The notes: a model not told the origin generated them from the sequence alone. 64,000 nucleotides of DNA from Burkholderia sp. 4M9327F10 (GCF_005503145.1 NZ_SCNV01000004.1:212417-276416), one strand, 5' to 3'; shown: positions 36,171-45,832, counted from the stretch's first letter. Numbers and translations are program-made.

Positions 36171-37085
36171 TCAGACCGGACGATCGCCGATCACGGTGGC
36201 GCGCATCATATGGCGCGCGGCCGGGAAGTAGTCCTGTACAGCGTAGTGCTGGCACGAACGGTTATCCCAGAAGGCGATCGTGTTCGGTTCCCATTTCAGC
36301 CGCACCTGGTACTCCGGCGCCTGAGCCTGACGGAACAGGTATTGCAGCAGTTCCATTTCCGCCAGCTTGTAGTCGAAGCCGATGCGGTATTGCTGCACGG
36401 TCTTGTGCCCGTAGTTCGCCAGATACGTGGTGAATGCCTCATTGACGTAAAGGATCTTTTCGCCCGTCTCAGGATGAGTGCGCACAACCGGATGAACGGC
36501 AGGCGGGAATTTCTCGCGCATCGCATCGTGCTGGTCTTCCGGAATGACGATGCCGAAGAGCGGCAGGAAATCGTGGACCGCCTTGAGACCTTCGAGCCTC
36601 GCTTTCATCTCGTCGGGCAGATTGGCATAAGCCTCCACCATATTGATCCAGATCGTGTCGCCGCCCACTTCGGGGCACTGCACGCAGCGCAGCATCGATC
36701 CCATCGAGGGAATCTGGCGCCACGATACGTCGGAGTGGTAAAGATTTTCGCGACCCCGTTTGGCGTCGTTGCGCCCGAGGATCACCAGCTCGGGATGATC
36801 TGGATGATGCGGGAAGGTGGGATGCACCTCCAGCTTGCCGAAGCGCTGCGCCACCGCGACATGCTGGGCCGGTGTGATGTCCTGGTCGCGAAAGAAGAGC
36901 ACCTTGAACTTCAGGAGTGCGCGGCGCAGCGCGAGATAGGTAGCGTTGTCCAGCGGATCGCGCAGATCGATGCCGCTAATCTGCGCGCCGATGCTTGGCG
37001 TGCACCGCGTCACCTTGAATGGCCAGCTTTCGGTGTCCGCAGCCATGGTTCGGTTGGGGTCAAAGGCAGTAACAGCAGCTTGCAT
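36171..37085 (-). CDS. TauD/TfdA-family alpha-ketoglutarate-dependent dioxygenase
   Basis: This 304-residue non-haem Fe(II)/2-oxoglutarate oxygenase has the facial triad visible as 'LYHSDVSW' (HxD) and the distal His in 'SCQHYAVQDY', with the 2-oxoglutarate-binding Arg in 'HMMRATVIGD'. TauD/TfdA enzymes hydroxylate a carbon next to a heteroatom so that the product breaks into an aldehyde or ketone plus the leaving group (sulfite, phenol and so on). The ATG preceded by GGAG was chosen, 21 codons inside the longest frame. It lies between an MFS permease gene and an aldehyde dehydrogenase gene in one operon; the true substrate is unknown. Confidence 0.9.
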   Translation of the reverse strand: MQAAVTAFDPNRTMAADTESWPFKVTRCTPSIGAQISGIDLRDPLDNATYLALRRALLKFKVLFFRDQDITPAQHVAVAQRFGKLEVHPTFPHHPDHPELVILGRNDAKRGRENLYHSDVSWRQIPSMGSMLRCVQCPEVGGDTIWINMVEAYANLPDEMKARLEGLKAVHDFLPLFGIVIPEDQHDAMREKFPPAVHPVVRTHPETGEKILYVNEAFTTYLANYGHKTVQQYRIGFDYKLAEMELLQYLFRQAQAPEYQVRLKWEPNTIAFWDNRSCQHYAVQDYFPAARHMMRATVIGDRPV

Positions 37086-37181
37086 GTCGTGTCTCCAGTA
37101 TCGGGGGCCGCCGGCCGGCGCGGCGCACCGTCGTCGCGGCAACTGCATAGGGGTGGCACGCGAGAGCGTGCCGGCAATCGC

Positions 37182-38498
37182 TCACGCCGCGGCCGCAGCC
37201 GCCGGACGGTTCAGGGTTCGGTGTGAGCGTTCGGGATGCAGCCAGCGTAGTCCGACGAGCGCGGCGACGAGCAACAGCACAGCACCGGTGGCGAATCCGA
37301 GTTCGTAGACATGGCCTATGCCGCTTCCATTGGCCTGCACGATGCGGCCCATCACGGTTGGTGCGATCGCCGCGCCGAGACTGGCGAGCGCCGTATGAAT
37401 TCCGACAATCGCGCCGCGCTGACCGTCCGGCACGACTTCGCCAAGCATCGCCGGGGCGAGCGTGAAGCACAGCGTGGGCAGCGCGCAGGCGATGGCGAAT
37501 AGCGCCGCCTTATGGATCGCAGCCAGATGAAGCATCGGCAGCGCCAGCAGCATCGCGCCGCCCACGAGCACGGTGACGCATACCAGTTGGGCACGCGCTT
37601 GCCGGGTCGACGCACCGCGTTCGAGCATCCGCTGGGACACCCAGCTCAACCCGACGTTGACAGGCGCCGCAACCCCGATCACCGCCGCGAACCCGCGGCC
37701 GGCGTCGATGTTGCTGAAGCCGAGTCCCTTCTCAAGATAAGTGGGCAGCCAGGCGAGGTTTTGCCCCAGCATCCAGTAGGCCGCGAAACCCAGCAGGAAC
37801 ACGGACAGCACGGAGCGGTCGGTGAGAATCTTGCGGTAAGGCAGCCGCTCGGGCCGAGTGGGGAAGCCGCTCGCAGCGCCGGCATGGCACGCAGCGTAGC
37901 GGCTTTGCTGTGCGCCAAGGTTGCCTTCGCGTCCGAAGTACAGCCAGATCCCGCTCCATACCGTGCCTACCGCGCCCAGTATGAAGAAATTCATCCGCCA
38001 GCCCCACTTGTGGGTGATTAGCGGAATCAGCAGGCCGGCGAGCAGTAGACCGAGCACCGCCCCCTGGTTGATGATTGCAACAGGCAGGCTGCGTTTGTGG
38101 TTGGGGAACCACTTGTAGAGCGCGTGCACCGAAACTGGAAAAGACGGCCCCTCGGCCGCCCCGAGGATGACGCGGCACACGAGCAGCGCCATCACATTCG
38201 TGGCGAGCGCCTGCGGCACCTGCACCGCCGCCCAGCAGACACTCATCGCAAGCAGCAGGACCCGTGTGGGGACGCGGTTCGAGAGAAAGCCAATGACAAT
38301 GGTCGAAGTGGAGAACAGCCAGAAAAAGCTGCCGGCCACAAATCCGAACTGGGCGGCGGACAGATGCATCTCGGCCATCAACGGCACGGCCACCATGCCG
38401 AATACCACCTTGTCGAGGAAGTTGATGGTGGCGAGGCCCGTGAGCAACAGGGCCAGGGTCCAGGCTGACTTCGGTTGGAATCCGGACGAATCAGTCAT
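37182..38498 (-). CDS. MFS transporter, anion:cation symporter-like
   Basis: This 438-residue major facilitator permease has twelve predicted helices. 'TINFLDKVVFGMVAVPL' at the first helix and 'VCRVILGAAEGPSFPVSVHA' in the fourth are the signature of the ACS group, which imports organic anions such as aromatic or sugar acids. Helix 7 begins 'ILTDRSVLSVFLLGFAAYW'. Of two possible ATGs, the second is given because a small leader ORF with a strong ribosome site overlaps it and stops eight bases inside. It heads the operon with the TauD-like and aldehyde dehydrogenase genes, so it likely imports their substrate. Confidence 0.9.
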   Translation of the reverse strand: MTDSSGFQPKSAWTLALLLTGLATINFLDKVVFGMVAVPLMAEMHLSAAQFGFVAGSFFWLFSTSTIVIGFLSNRVPTRVLLLAMSVCWAAVQVPQALATNVMALLVCRVILGAAEGPSFPVSVHALYKWFPNHKRSLPVAIINQGAVLGLLLAGLLIPLITHKWGWRMNFFILGAVGTVWSGIWLYFGREGNLGAQQSRYAACHAGAASGFPTRPERLPYRKILTDRSVLSVFLLGFAAYWMLGQNLAWLPTYLEKGLGFSNIDAGRGFAAVIGVAAPVNVGLSWVSQRMLERGASTRQARAQLVCVTVLVGGAMLLALPMLHLAAIHKAALFAIACALPTLCFTLAPAMLGEVVPDGQRGAIVGIHTALASLGAAIAPTVMGRIVQANGSGIGHVYELGFATGAVLLLVAALVGLRWLHPERSHRTLNRPAAAAAA

Positions 38499-38547
38499 GG
38501 GCGGTCTCATTGATAAGCGCTTGCCAACACGGGCTCCACTTTCTCAT
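38491..38547 (-). CDS. 18-codon leader ORF overlapping the MFS gene start
   Basis: AAGGAG lies five bases before an ATG that opens a short frame encoding MRKWSPCWQALINETAHD. Its TGA stop lies just inside the MFS gene, overlapping that start by eight bases (ATGACTGA). The MFS start itself has no good Shine-Dalgarno, so ribosomes finishing this peptide could restart on the MFS gene. The peptide may only serve coupling; regulation is inference. Confidence 0.45.
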   Translation of the reverse strand: MRKWSPCWQALINETAHD

Positions 38548-38842
38548 TGCGTCTCCTTGACACTCTTTTGCGTAACCGGCGCCTCGCATCGTTGCGAAGT
38601 CCGGTTGCTGGTGTCACGGTAAAGGGCAAGGGTGCCGTGGGAACCACCCGCAACAGGTAGGCCAGGGAAACCTCTGTGCGTGTGTTCGGCGCAGCCGGGC
38701 AAGCGGCGGCCCAGGCAAGCGGCGGCGCCGCATGGCGGGGCGTGAGCCGCGTAGCGTGTTTGCCTTACGGTGCCTTCCGTAAGCTCAAGCTTGCAATGGC
38801 ATCGACGTTATCCCGAGAGTCATCCCACACCCGGAGGCTCAT
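38548..38842. other. 295-base divergent promoter region
   Basis: This lies between the MFS leader ORF and the small hypothetical gene on the other strand. No further gene is seen. CAAGCGGCGGC is directly repeated at about 38699 and 38717. It is the right-hand edge of the presumed accessory block; I found no copy of the tRNA-Arg 3' end here. Confidence 0.35.
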
Positions 38843-39082
38843 ATGTCGGCAGCAACCCTCGATCTGATTGCACAGAAGGTGCGCATCAACCCGATCGTGA
38901 TTGTGATTGGCAGCGGCGATACGGCGCGGTCCCTGCGATACCGCGGCAAGCATACCGTCCACGCCGTGCTGGGTTTTCTGCGCAGCCAGCGCGAGTCCCG
39001 CGCGCTCGTTTATAGCCACAGGATCAATGGGGAGATGCTGTGGATCGATGTCCAGACCGGCGCGTTCTGCAATCTGCATTGA
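38843..39082 (+). CDS. small hypothetical protein (79 residues)
   Basis: This short soluble protein begins 'MSAATLDLIAQKVRINPIVI' and ends 'GEMLWIDVQTGAFCNLH'. The start has an excellent GGAGG five bases upstream. The alternating strands ('IVIVIGSGDTARSLRY', 'SRALVYSHRI') suggest a small beta fold. I recognise no family and no catalytic motif. It is a single gene transcribed away from the MFS operon. Confidence 0.7.
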   Translation: MSAATLDLIAQKVRINPIVIVIGSGDTARSLRYRGKHTVHAVLGFLRSQRESRALVYSHRINGEMLWIDVQTGAFCNLH

Positions 39083-39208
39083 ATGCCGGGGAGGCCGGCT
39101 GGATGGGGCCAGCCGGTCATTGCGCGGACGGCGCCTCGCGTGGCCGGCCTGTGTCCTGGACTCCAGGCGCACGGACCCAGGTGAGCAGCTCTGCGCGTAT
39201 GCGAGCCA

Positions 39209-39862
<654 letters not shown>

Positions 39863-40369
39863 TCAGATGGACTGCTCACGGATCAGATCGCGATGCGTCA
39901 GATAGAGCCGCAAGTCGAACTCGGTCTGATGATAGCCGGGCTGCATGAATTCGCACAGCCGGTAAAACGCCTTGTTGTGATCGCTCTCTTTCAGATGCGC
40001 GAGTTCGTGCACGACGATCATGCGCAGGAACTCGGGGGCCCCTTCCTTGAACAGCGAAGCGATGCGAATCTCTTTCTTCGACTTCAGCCTGCCGCCCTGG
40101 ACTCGCGAGATGGTCGTGTGCAAGCCTAGCGCGTGCCGCAGCACATCGAGCTTGCTGTCGTAGAGAACCTTGTCGATTGACGGAGCGCTGCGCACATATT
40201 CGCGCTTCAGCTCGGCGACGTAATCGTAGAGCGCGCGGTCGGTCTGCACCGCATGCCGGTGCGGGTATTTGTCGGCGAGGTACGCGCCCAGTTGCTGTTC
40301 GGCGATCAGCCGGCGAACCTTGTCCTGGAGCGCTGCCGGATAGGCACTAAGGTATTTCAGATGCTGCAT
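39863..40369 (-). CDS. YgjP-like (DUF45) metallopeptidase
   Basis: This 168-residue zinc metalloprotease-like protein has the gluzincin helix 'MIVVHELAHLKESDHNKAFY', containing HExxH as 'HELAH' with a downstream His ('DHNKAF') as third ligand. This is the YgjP/WLM-related DUF45 family; length matches the E. coli protein. No signal peptide, so cytoplasmic. Its substrate is not known to me. It lies directly upstream of the YfcF-like gene with a 21-base gap, suggesting co-transcription. Confidence 0.88.
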   Translation of the reverse strand: MQHLKYLSAYPAALQDKVRRLIAEQQLGAYLADKYPHRHAVQTDRALYDYVAELKREYVRSAPSIDKVLYDSKLDVLRHALGLHTTISRVQGGRLKSKKEIRIASLFKEGAPEFLRMIVVHELAHLKESDHNKAFYRLCEFMQPGYHQTEFDLRLYLTHRDLIREQSI

Positions 40370-40535
40370 GAATGTCGTGCGGCTTCGATGGGCGTTCGGC
40401 CTTGTTGTCCGGTGTGGTTCGATGTGGTTCTGGCTGGTTGCTCAGGTGATTGTAAAGGCTGCGGCATGCGAGGCGCGAGCAGGCCCGCTGACCTCAGGCG
40501 TGTGCCGCTGTGGCTCCCGGCTTCAGGCGGCGGTC

Positions 40536-42476
40536 TCAAGCCGCGCCTTGGGCCTGCTCCTGACGCACGGTTACTTGCGTAGCCGCCCGGCATTCCTCGA
40601 TCAGGCCACGGAACGTGGTAGCGTTGCGCACGCTGCCCGTCGCCGTCTCAGAGGGGCTTCCCGACGGTGCGCCAAAGCCGACGATCACGGTCGGCGCGCC
40701 CGCCCGGCCGTCGATCCGGCGCAACAGGTTGCGCAAATACGGTGGCGATTCGGCCGCGTCGAGCGAAACGATGCAGATGACCGGCGAGCTCTCGCCCGGG
40801 CTTTGCTGCCCCACATGGGCCTCACGTGCTTCGCTGTGGGCGTTGCGGAACTGTTCATAGGTGGTCGCGACGGTGGCAATCTTCTGCCGCCCGAGCAATT
40901 GCACCGCAATTGCCGCGGCTACCGCGTCGAACGCGCCGCGTCCCGAGATGCAGAGCACGCCCGCGGCTTGCGATCTGTCGGCGTTCGTAGCCGTGCCGCC
41001 GTAATGCGGTTCGGTACGGCCGTGAGCGTGAGCCGCGTCGGCGGACTCCGGCGTGGCGAGACTGTCCGGAACGCCTTCCACCGTTTCGAGATTCTCGATG
41101 ATGTCGACCACCGCCTCGTTGAAGCGCGCAAGCTGTTCCGCGGTCAGCACACCGCGCAGCGCGTCGTTACGCGCGAGCCGCAGCCCTTCGAGGGCGACGT
41201 GATCATAGTAGTCGAGCACGGACATCTCGCCGAGCAGGCGGTCCGCCTGCACGATCGCCTCGTGTGGATCGTCTGCCAGCAGCCGCTGATAGAAGGTCTG
41301 CGCGGGCGTGAGCGCCGGCTGGTCGCCGAGCAGGATCGTGAGAAAGTTGAGGCGGTCCGCATAGCGGCCCAGCGTCACGACGCAGAGCGTCAGCGGCGTG
41401 GACAGTACGAGGCCGACCGGGCCCCACAGCCAGCTCCAGAAGATCGCCGCGACCACCACTGCGAGCGGCGAGAGGCCCGAGCGGCGGCCGTACAGGAGCG
41501 GCTCGGCCACCTGGCCCGCCACCAGATCGACTACCACAAACAGCACCAGGGTCCACACCGCCATGGTCCATTGCGGCTGAATGGCGGCGGCCAGACACAC
41601 GGCCAGCAACGCGGCGATCCAGATGCCGATATACGGCACGAAGCGCAACAGCGCGGCTACCACGCCGAACAGCAGGGCGCCCGGCACACCGATGCCGGCG
41701 AGGCCGATCGCCAGCACGGCTCCCACGCTCAGGTTCAGCCCGAGCTGCGCGACAAAGTAGCGGCTCAGACGGCTCGCCGCGTCGTTAATGGCGGTGGTGG
41801 TGCGATGCAGATCGCGCGAGCCGAACAGGCTGATCAGCCGGTCGCGCAAATCCTCGCGCTGCAACAGGATAAAGATGGTGACGACCAGCACGATGAAGGT
41901 CGTCTCCAGCGGTGCGACGGCCGGTGAAAACGCCCGTTGCGCCAGTTGCATCGGAGTGAGAGCCGGTTCGTGGACCTCGACCGGCAGCGGCGCCGGCGGC
42001 GCGTTGCGGTTCGCCCTGCTGAAGCTGTGCGGCGGCGCTGGGCGTGACGGCGCGACCCGTTGCAGCGTGAGCGCGGCCCTGCCGAGCAGGATATCGGCGC
42101 GGCCGACCGTTTTTTCCTGCACGGTTTCGATCTTGCGTTCAATCGCGACCTGGTATTGCGGCAGATCGGCCGCGAGCTGGACGATTTGCGCCGCGATCAG
42201 CGCACCGGCGCCCAGCACGATGGCCAACGCGAAGAACACGGCGATGAAAATGGACGGCAACTGGCCCATCCGCAAGCGCCGCAGCGCCGCCACCAAAGGC
42301 GCGAGCAGGAAACTCAGCAGTACGGACAGCGTGATTGGAATCAGGACCGCGCGGCCGAAATACAATCCGCAGACCACGACGACCCCGGTGATCACCGACG
42401 CGAGGCCATGCAGGCTGGGCGCGACGGGCGGATACACGCGGTTGGGCCGCCCGTGCGGCGGCAGCGAAACTTTCAT
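40536..42476 (-). CDS. AI-2E-family permease with long soluble C-terminal domain
   Basis: This 646-residue protein has an N-terminal AI-2E/PerM-type permease of about eight helices (residues about 20-370), including 'LITLSVLLSFLLAPLV'-like helix 2 and 'FVPYIGIWIAALLAVCLAAA' in the pore region. About 275 soluble residues follow, with a helical segment and a Rossmann-like region ('GVLCISGRGAFDAVAAAIAV', 'SPVICIVSLDAAES', 'PTVIVGFGAPSG') resembling a B12-binding-type flavodoxin fold without its His motif. Typical family members stop at about 350. The internal ATG was chosen; it lies just before the first helix. The substrate is unknown. Confidence 0.85.
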   Translation of the reverse strand: MKVSLPPHGRPNRVYPPVAPSLHGLASVITGVVVVCGLYFGRAVLIPITLSVLLSFLLAPLVAALRRLRMGQLPSIFIAVFFALAIVLGAGALIAAQIVQLAADLPQYQVAIERKIETVQEKTVGRADILLGRAALTLQRVAPSRPAPPHSFSRANRNAPPAPLPVEVHEPALTPMQLAQRAFSPAVAPLETTFIVLVVTIFILLQREDLRDRLISLFGSRDLHRTTTAINDAASRLSRYFVAQLGLNLSVGAVLAIGLAGIGVPGALLFGVVAALLRFVPYIGIWIAALLAVCLAAAIQPQWTMAVWTLVLFVVVDLVAGQVAEPLLYGRRSGLSPLAVVVAAIFWSWLWGPVGLVLSTPLTLCVVTLGRYADRLNFLTILLGDQPALTPAQTFYQRLLADDPHEAIVQADRLLGEMSVLDYYDHVALEGLRLARNDALRGVLTAEQLARFNEAVVDIIENLETVEGVPDSLATPESADAAHAHGRTEPHYGGTATNADRSQAAGVLCISGRGAFDAVAAAIAVQLLGRQKIATVATTYEQFRNAHSEAREAHVGQQSPGESSPVICIVSLDAAESPPYLRNLLRRIDGRAGAPTVIVGFGAPSGSPSETATGSVRNATTFRGLIEECRAATQVTVRQEQAQGAA

Positions 42477-42600
42477 GATGGCGGCATTCCGGTTGGCGGG
42501 ACGCGTGAGCGCTCCCTCAAGACTTCGAGGATACAACTGCGGAGCATAGCAATCCACACGCCCGGGGCGCAGCTTCTGCCGGCTCTGTCATCCCGCGCGC

Positions 42601-43224
42601 TTACGGCGTGCCGTTGCGGCAATAGGCCAGAAAGCCGGGGCGCGCGGCGAGCCGCTCGAAATAGCCGGAAACCGCGGGAAAGGATGGATGGGCCAGCGGC
42701 GTGCTGAACCAGCGGTTGACCGACAGGCCAATCGGGATATCGGCAAGCGTGAACTCAGGCCCCGCGACGAATGCCCCCGTGGCTTCGAGCTGCCGGTTCA
42801 GAATGCCGATGTGGCGCGCCCAATTCGCCGAGGACGCTTCGATCGCTTCGGCATCCTGATGGGCGGGCGAATGCCTCACGAGCGCCAGGAACGCGTAGCT
42901 CCATGCGCGGTTCAGTTCGGCGATCTGCCAGTCGATCCACTGATCGATGCGCGCTCGCGCGAGCGGCTCGGCTGGATAGAGGTGCGCGCCGCCATAGCGC
43001 GAGGCCAGATAACGGATGATCGAGTTGGATTCCCACAGCACGAAGCCGCCGTCCTTGATGACCGGCACGGTGGCATTGGGATTGAGCGCGAGAAATTCGT
43101 CAGTTGCGGTTGACCTGAAGCCGGCGCCCCAGTCTTCCTGTTCGAACGGCAATTGCAATTCGGCGCAAGTCCAAAGCACCTTGCGAACGTTGATCGACGT
43201 GATCTTGCCAAGTATTTGCAGCAT
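42601..43224 (-). CDS. glutathione S-transferase
   Basis: This 207-residue GST has a thioredoxin-fold N-terminus ('[20 protein letters not shown]', '[19 protein letters not shown]' with the Glu-Ser glutathione-binding pair) and an all-helical C-terminal domain ('[16 protein letters not shown]'). It is likely a cytosolic detoxification or thiol-transfer enzyme. The ATG two codons inside a GTG start was chosen because GGAG is then five bases away. It is a single gene downstream of nothing obvious and unrelated to the YfcF-like paralogue. Confidence 0.92.
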   Translation of the reverse strand: MLQILGKITSINVRKVLWTCAELQLPFEQEDWGAGFRSTATDEFLALNPNATVPVIKDGGFVLWESNSIIRYLASRYGGAHLYPAEPLARARIDQWIDWQIAELNRAWSYAFLALVRHSPAHQDAEAIEASSANWARHIGILNRQLEATGAFVAGPEFTLADIPIGLSVNRWFSTPLAHPSFPAVSGYFERLAARPGFLAYCRNGTP

Positions 43225-43331
43225 GCACACTCCGGGTCGTGGCGGGCTGCGTCATTCTAAAGGGGCGAGGCGAGGGCCAACAGATACAGTTGGCTGGCGG
43301 GAGGGCGGAACGGCCCGGGAGAGCGTGTCGA

Positions 43332-43562
43332 TCAGCCTTTGATCAACAGATAACAACCGCCCGCCAGCAGCACAAACGACGCGACCAGCGTGGCGCTGCC
43401 CATGCGCGTCAGCAGGCTCGGCCATGCCGGCCGGGGCAGCGCCTCGATCTGGACGATGCTGTGCACCGGCGCCGGGTCGCGGCGGATGAAGAAAGGCACC
43501 AGTGCGATGCAGAACAGCGCGAGCACAATAGAAAATGCCTTGAGAGCGAATGAGAATTCCAT
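43332..43562 (-). CDS. small two-helix membrane protein
   Basis: This 76-residue protein has hydrophobic helices at about residues 8-26 ('AFSIVLALFCIALVPFFI') and 56-74, joined by a short Pro-rich loop. There are no conserved functional residues that I can name. The ribosome site is weak, but composition and two clean helices support a real gene. It stands alone between the GST gene and the surface-antigen-like gene on the other strand. Confidence 0.65.
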   Translation of the reverse strand: MEFSFALKAFSIVLALFCIALVPFFIRRDPAPVHSIVQIEALPRPAWPSLLTRMGSATLVASFVLLAGGCYLLIKG

Positions 43563-43853
43563 GACAGCAGCGAAGTATGGCGCGCGAGGAGGTTTCGCGC
43601 TGAACAGCCGATCTTATGAATTCGCCGCTGCTGAGACTATCGGACGAGTCCGAAAACCGCCCTGAGAGGGGCGGCATGTGCTGAAGCGCCGGGTTGTGGC
43701 TAGCGGAGCGGACCGGCGCCGCTGCATGAAAACGACCCCCTGGCGATGTCCTGACTCACTCGCGCAAGGACCTCATGCTATGCTTTTCAGGTCCAGATCA
43801 TGAGCCTCGACCGCTCTGTGATCGCCCGAACGATCTACCGAGGAGAATACTCA

Positions 43854-44243
43854 ATGTCGACGCGAACCCGTGCCCTGTTTCACGCGACCGTGGGCGGACT
43901 GCTGCTGACGGCCTCCGTTGGCGCTTATGCAGCGAATCTCGGCTTCCTCGGCGATACGCCGATCAGCTACATGAAGCAGCGCGACATCGACTCGGTGAAG
44001 ACGGCCGTACTCAGCGCGCTCGACGCCAAACAGGACGGCGAGTCCGCCAGCTGGGTGAACGAAGGCACCGGCAATTCAGTGCGCATCGAGGCCAGCATCA
44101 CGCCGCAGGGCACGGCGAAGGACGGCGATCGCACCTGCCGCGACGTCGCCGTGGTCCTCAACGCGAAGGGGCAGTCCATGTCACTGCGCCCGCAGTTCTG
44201 CCGCGACGCCAGCGGCCCATGGCAACTCCAGAAGAAGCATTGA
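43854..44243 (+). CDS. 17-kDa surface-antigen-like exported protein
   Basis: This 129-residue protein has a signal peptide (residues 1-27, 'SVGAYAAN'). The mature region resembles the C-terminal part of the Rickettsia 17-kDa surface-antigen family: 'SWVNEGTGNSVRIEASITPQ', 'DGDRTCRDVAVVLNAKGQSM' and a final 'FCRDASGPWQL', with two Cys that probably pair. Such proteins are envelope components of uncertain role. Start chosen with GAGGAG upstream. The Nudix gene follows closely on the same strand. Confidence 0.78.
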   Translation: MSTRTRALFHATVGGLLLTASVGAYAANLGFLGDTPISYMKQRDIDSVKTAVLSALDAKQDGESASWVNEGTGNSVRIEASITPQGTAKDGDRTCRDVAVVLNAKGQSMSLRPQFCRDASGPWQLQKKH

Positions 44244-44263
44244 GCAGCCACACGAGGCGCGCG

Positions 44264-44725
44264 ATGAGTGCCGCGGCCAGCGCGCGCGTCGTGTCCTGCG
44301 GTGTCGTGCTGCTCGACCCGGACGGGCGCGTGTTGCTTGCGCATGCCACCGAGACATCCCACTGGGATATTCCAAAGGGGCACGGCGAGGAGGGCGAGTC
44401 CCCGCACGTCACGGCGTTGCGCGAGATGGTCGAAGAGACCGGCCTTGTGATTGCCGCCGGGCGTCTGAAGGATCTGGGCCTGTTCGTGTACCGGCGCGAC
44501 AAGGACCTGCACCTGTTCGCCGCGCGGGCCCATGCGGGTGAACTCGACTTGTCGCAATGCGTTTGCGCGTCGATGTTCCCGCGCCGCTCGGACGGCAAGC
44601 TGATTCCCGAAATGGACGCTTACCGCTGGACCGCGCCACAGGACGTCGAACACTACGCGAGCCGCAGCCTGACACGTCTGTTCGAGACGACCTTGTCGCT
44701 GGCGGAGTTGCATCGCAGCTTGTGA
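44264..44725 (+). CDS. Nudix hydrolase
   Basis: This 153-residue Nudix protein has a complete Nudix box 'GHGEEGESPHVTALREMVEE' continuing to 'TGL' (G-x5-E-x7-REUxEExGU), so it should hydrolyse a nucleoside diphosphate linked to another moiety. 'WDIPKGHGE' is the usual lead-in. The 'FPKGK/IPKGH' style recalls Ap4A/diadenosine polyphosphate or dNTP hydrolases, but the substrate is undecided. The ATG with GAGG upstream was preferred over one 15 codons earlier that overlaps the previous gene and lacks a ribosome site. Confidence 0.88.
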   Translation: MSAAASARVVSCGVVLLDPDGRVLLAHATETSHWDIPKGHGEEGESPHVTALREMVEETGLVIAAGRLKDLGLFVYRRDKDLHLFAARAHAGELDLSQCVCASMFPRRSDGKLIPEMDAYRWTAPQDVEHYASRSLTRLFETTLSLAELHRSL

Positions 44726-44786
44726 GCGTGCACGCAGCCGCGTCGGGCGGGCGCGCAATACGGCGCGCCGTGTGGCCGGGTGTGAT

Positions 44787-45722
44787 TCAGTCGAGCATGT
44801 GATCGTTCGGATGGGCGAACAACGCACGCATTGCCGCCGACAGCGGGAAATTCAGATTGATCCCGTGGGGCGGAATCGGCTGCGTAAACCACACGTTATA
44901 GAGACGCTCCGCCTCCCCGGAGGTCTGCATCCGTTCGATCACGCCGTTCGCCAGCTCGACCAGCTGCGGGTCGCCTTTGCGGAACATGCAGGCATAGACC
45001 TCGTAGGCAAGCGGTGTACCCGTCACCACGAAGTCATCGGGGTGCGGGTCGGCTGCCTTGAGGCCATACATGATCGGCTCGTCCATCACGAAGGCCGCGG
45101 CGCGGCCGTCCTTGAGCGCGGAAAAGGCATCTGGATGATCGCGCACGCTGACGATGCGCATGTTGAGGTGTTTCTCGCTATTCATCTGCCGCAGCAGGCG
45201 CTCGTCCGTGGTGCCCGCGGTCGTCACTACGGTTTTGCCGGCCAGATCCGGAAAATCCGCGATGCCGCTGCCGCGACGCACGATCATGCGCACCGAATAC
45301 TGGAAGAAGCTGTCAGAGAAGGCCGCTTCGCTTTCGCGTTCGTGCGTGTGCGCGGTCGAGCTGCATTCCAGATCGATCTGGTTGTTCTGCAGCATCAGGA
45401 TGCGGTTCGACGAGGTGATGGTGACTTCGCGCACCTTGAGCTCGGGTCGCGCGAGTGTTTTTTTGATCTGTTCGACGATGGCAAGGGCGATGGCCTGCGA
45501 ATAGCCCACCGTGCCCTGGCCGTCGAAGTAGGAGAAGGGCGTGGATGCTGCGCGCACGCCGAGCACGACTACGCCGTCGTCCTGGATCTTCTTGAGCGTG
45601 CCGGTGAATTCCTGCTCCTGAGCTTGCGCGGAGAACGCGAAGCACGCAGCGGCCAGCGCGGCCAGCAAAGTGCGTCTGCGTGACGTGCGTCTGCATGACG
45701 AATAGCGGGCTGCAAACCTCAT
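44787..45722 (-). CDS. amino-acid ABC transporter substrate-binding protein (GltI-like)
   Basis: This 311-residue periplasmic binding protein of family 3 (SBP_bac_3) has an Arg-rich signal peptide ('RRRTLLAALAAACFAFSAQA') followed by 'DGVVVLGVRAASTPFSYFDG', 'GYSQAIALAIVEQI', 'EVTITSSNRILMLQNNQIDL' and 'YSVRMIVRRGSGI'. These resemble the glutamate/aspartate binding protein GltI. No permease or ATPase gene is adjacent, so it is an orphan binding protein here. Its ATG has GGAGGAA upstream. It may feed a transporter encoded elsewhere. Confidence 0.9.
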   Translation of the reverse strand: MRFAARYSSCRRTSRRRTLLAALAAACFAFSAQAQEQEFTGTLKKIQDDGVVVLGVRAASTPFSYFDGQGTVGYSQAIALAIVEQIKKTLARPELKVREVTITSSNRILMLQNNQIDLECSSTAHTHERESEAAFSDSFFQYSVRMIVRRGSGIADFPDLAGKTVVTTAGTTDERLLRQMNSEKHLNMRIVSVRDHPDAFSALKDGRAAAFVMDEPIMYGLKAADPHPDDFVVTGTPLAYEVYACMFRKGDPQLVELANGVIERMQTSGEAERLYNVWFTQPIPPHGINLNFPLSAAMRALFAHPNDHMLD

Positions 45723-45786
45723 CGTTCCTCCGGAAACGGTGCGCACACCGTCACACACGATTTACCGCGATGCAAACGAACAGGCA

Positions 45787-45821
45787 GGACACCTCAGGCA
45801 TGCTCAATGCCCGAGGTGTCC
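45787..45821 (-). terminator. hairpin after glnS
   Basis: GGACACCTC pairs with GAGGTGTCC, and the inner GGCAT with ATGCC, separated by a single A/C mismatch; the loop is GCTCA. This 14-bp near-perfect stem begins 12 bases past the glnS stop. There is no T-run, but its position and strength suggest termination. Confidence 0.6.
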
Positions 45822-45832
45822 GGTCGACATGC

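Noticed and set aside
5957..38600. Mobile element with integrase or transposase
   Set aside because: No integrase, transposase, inverted terminal repeats or duplicated tRNA end were found by eye, so the island is proposed only on gene content and the tRNA junction.
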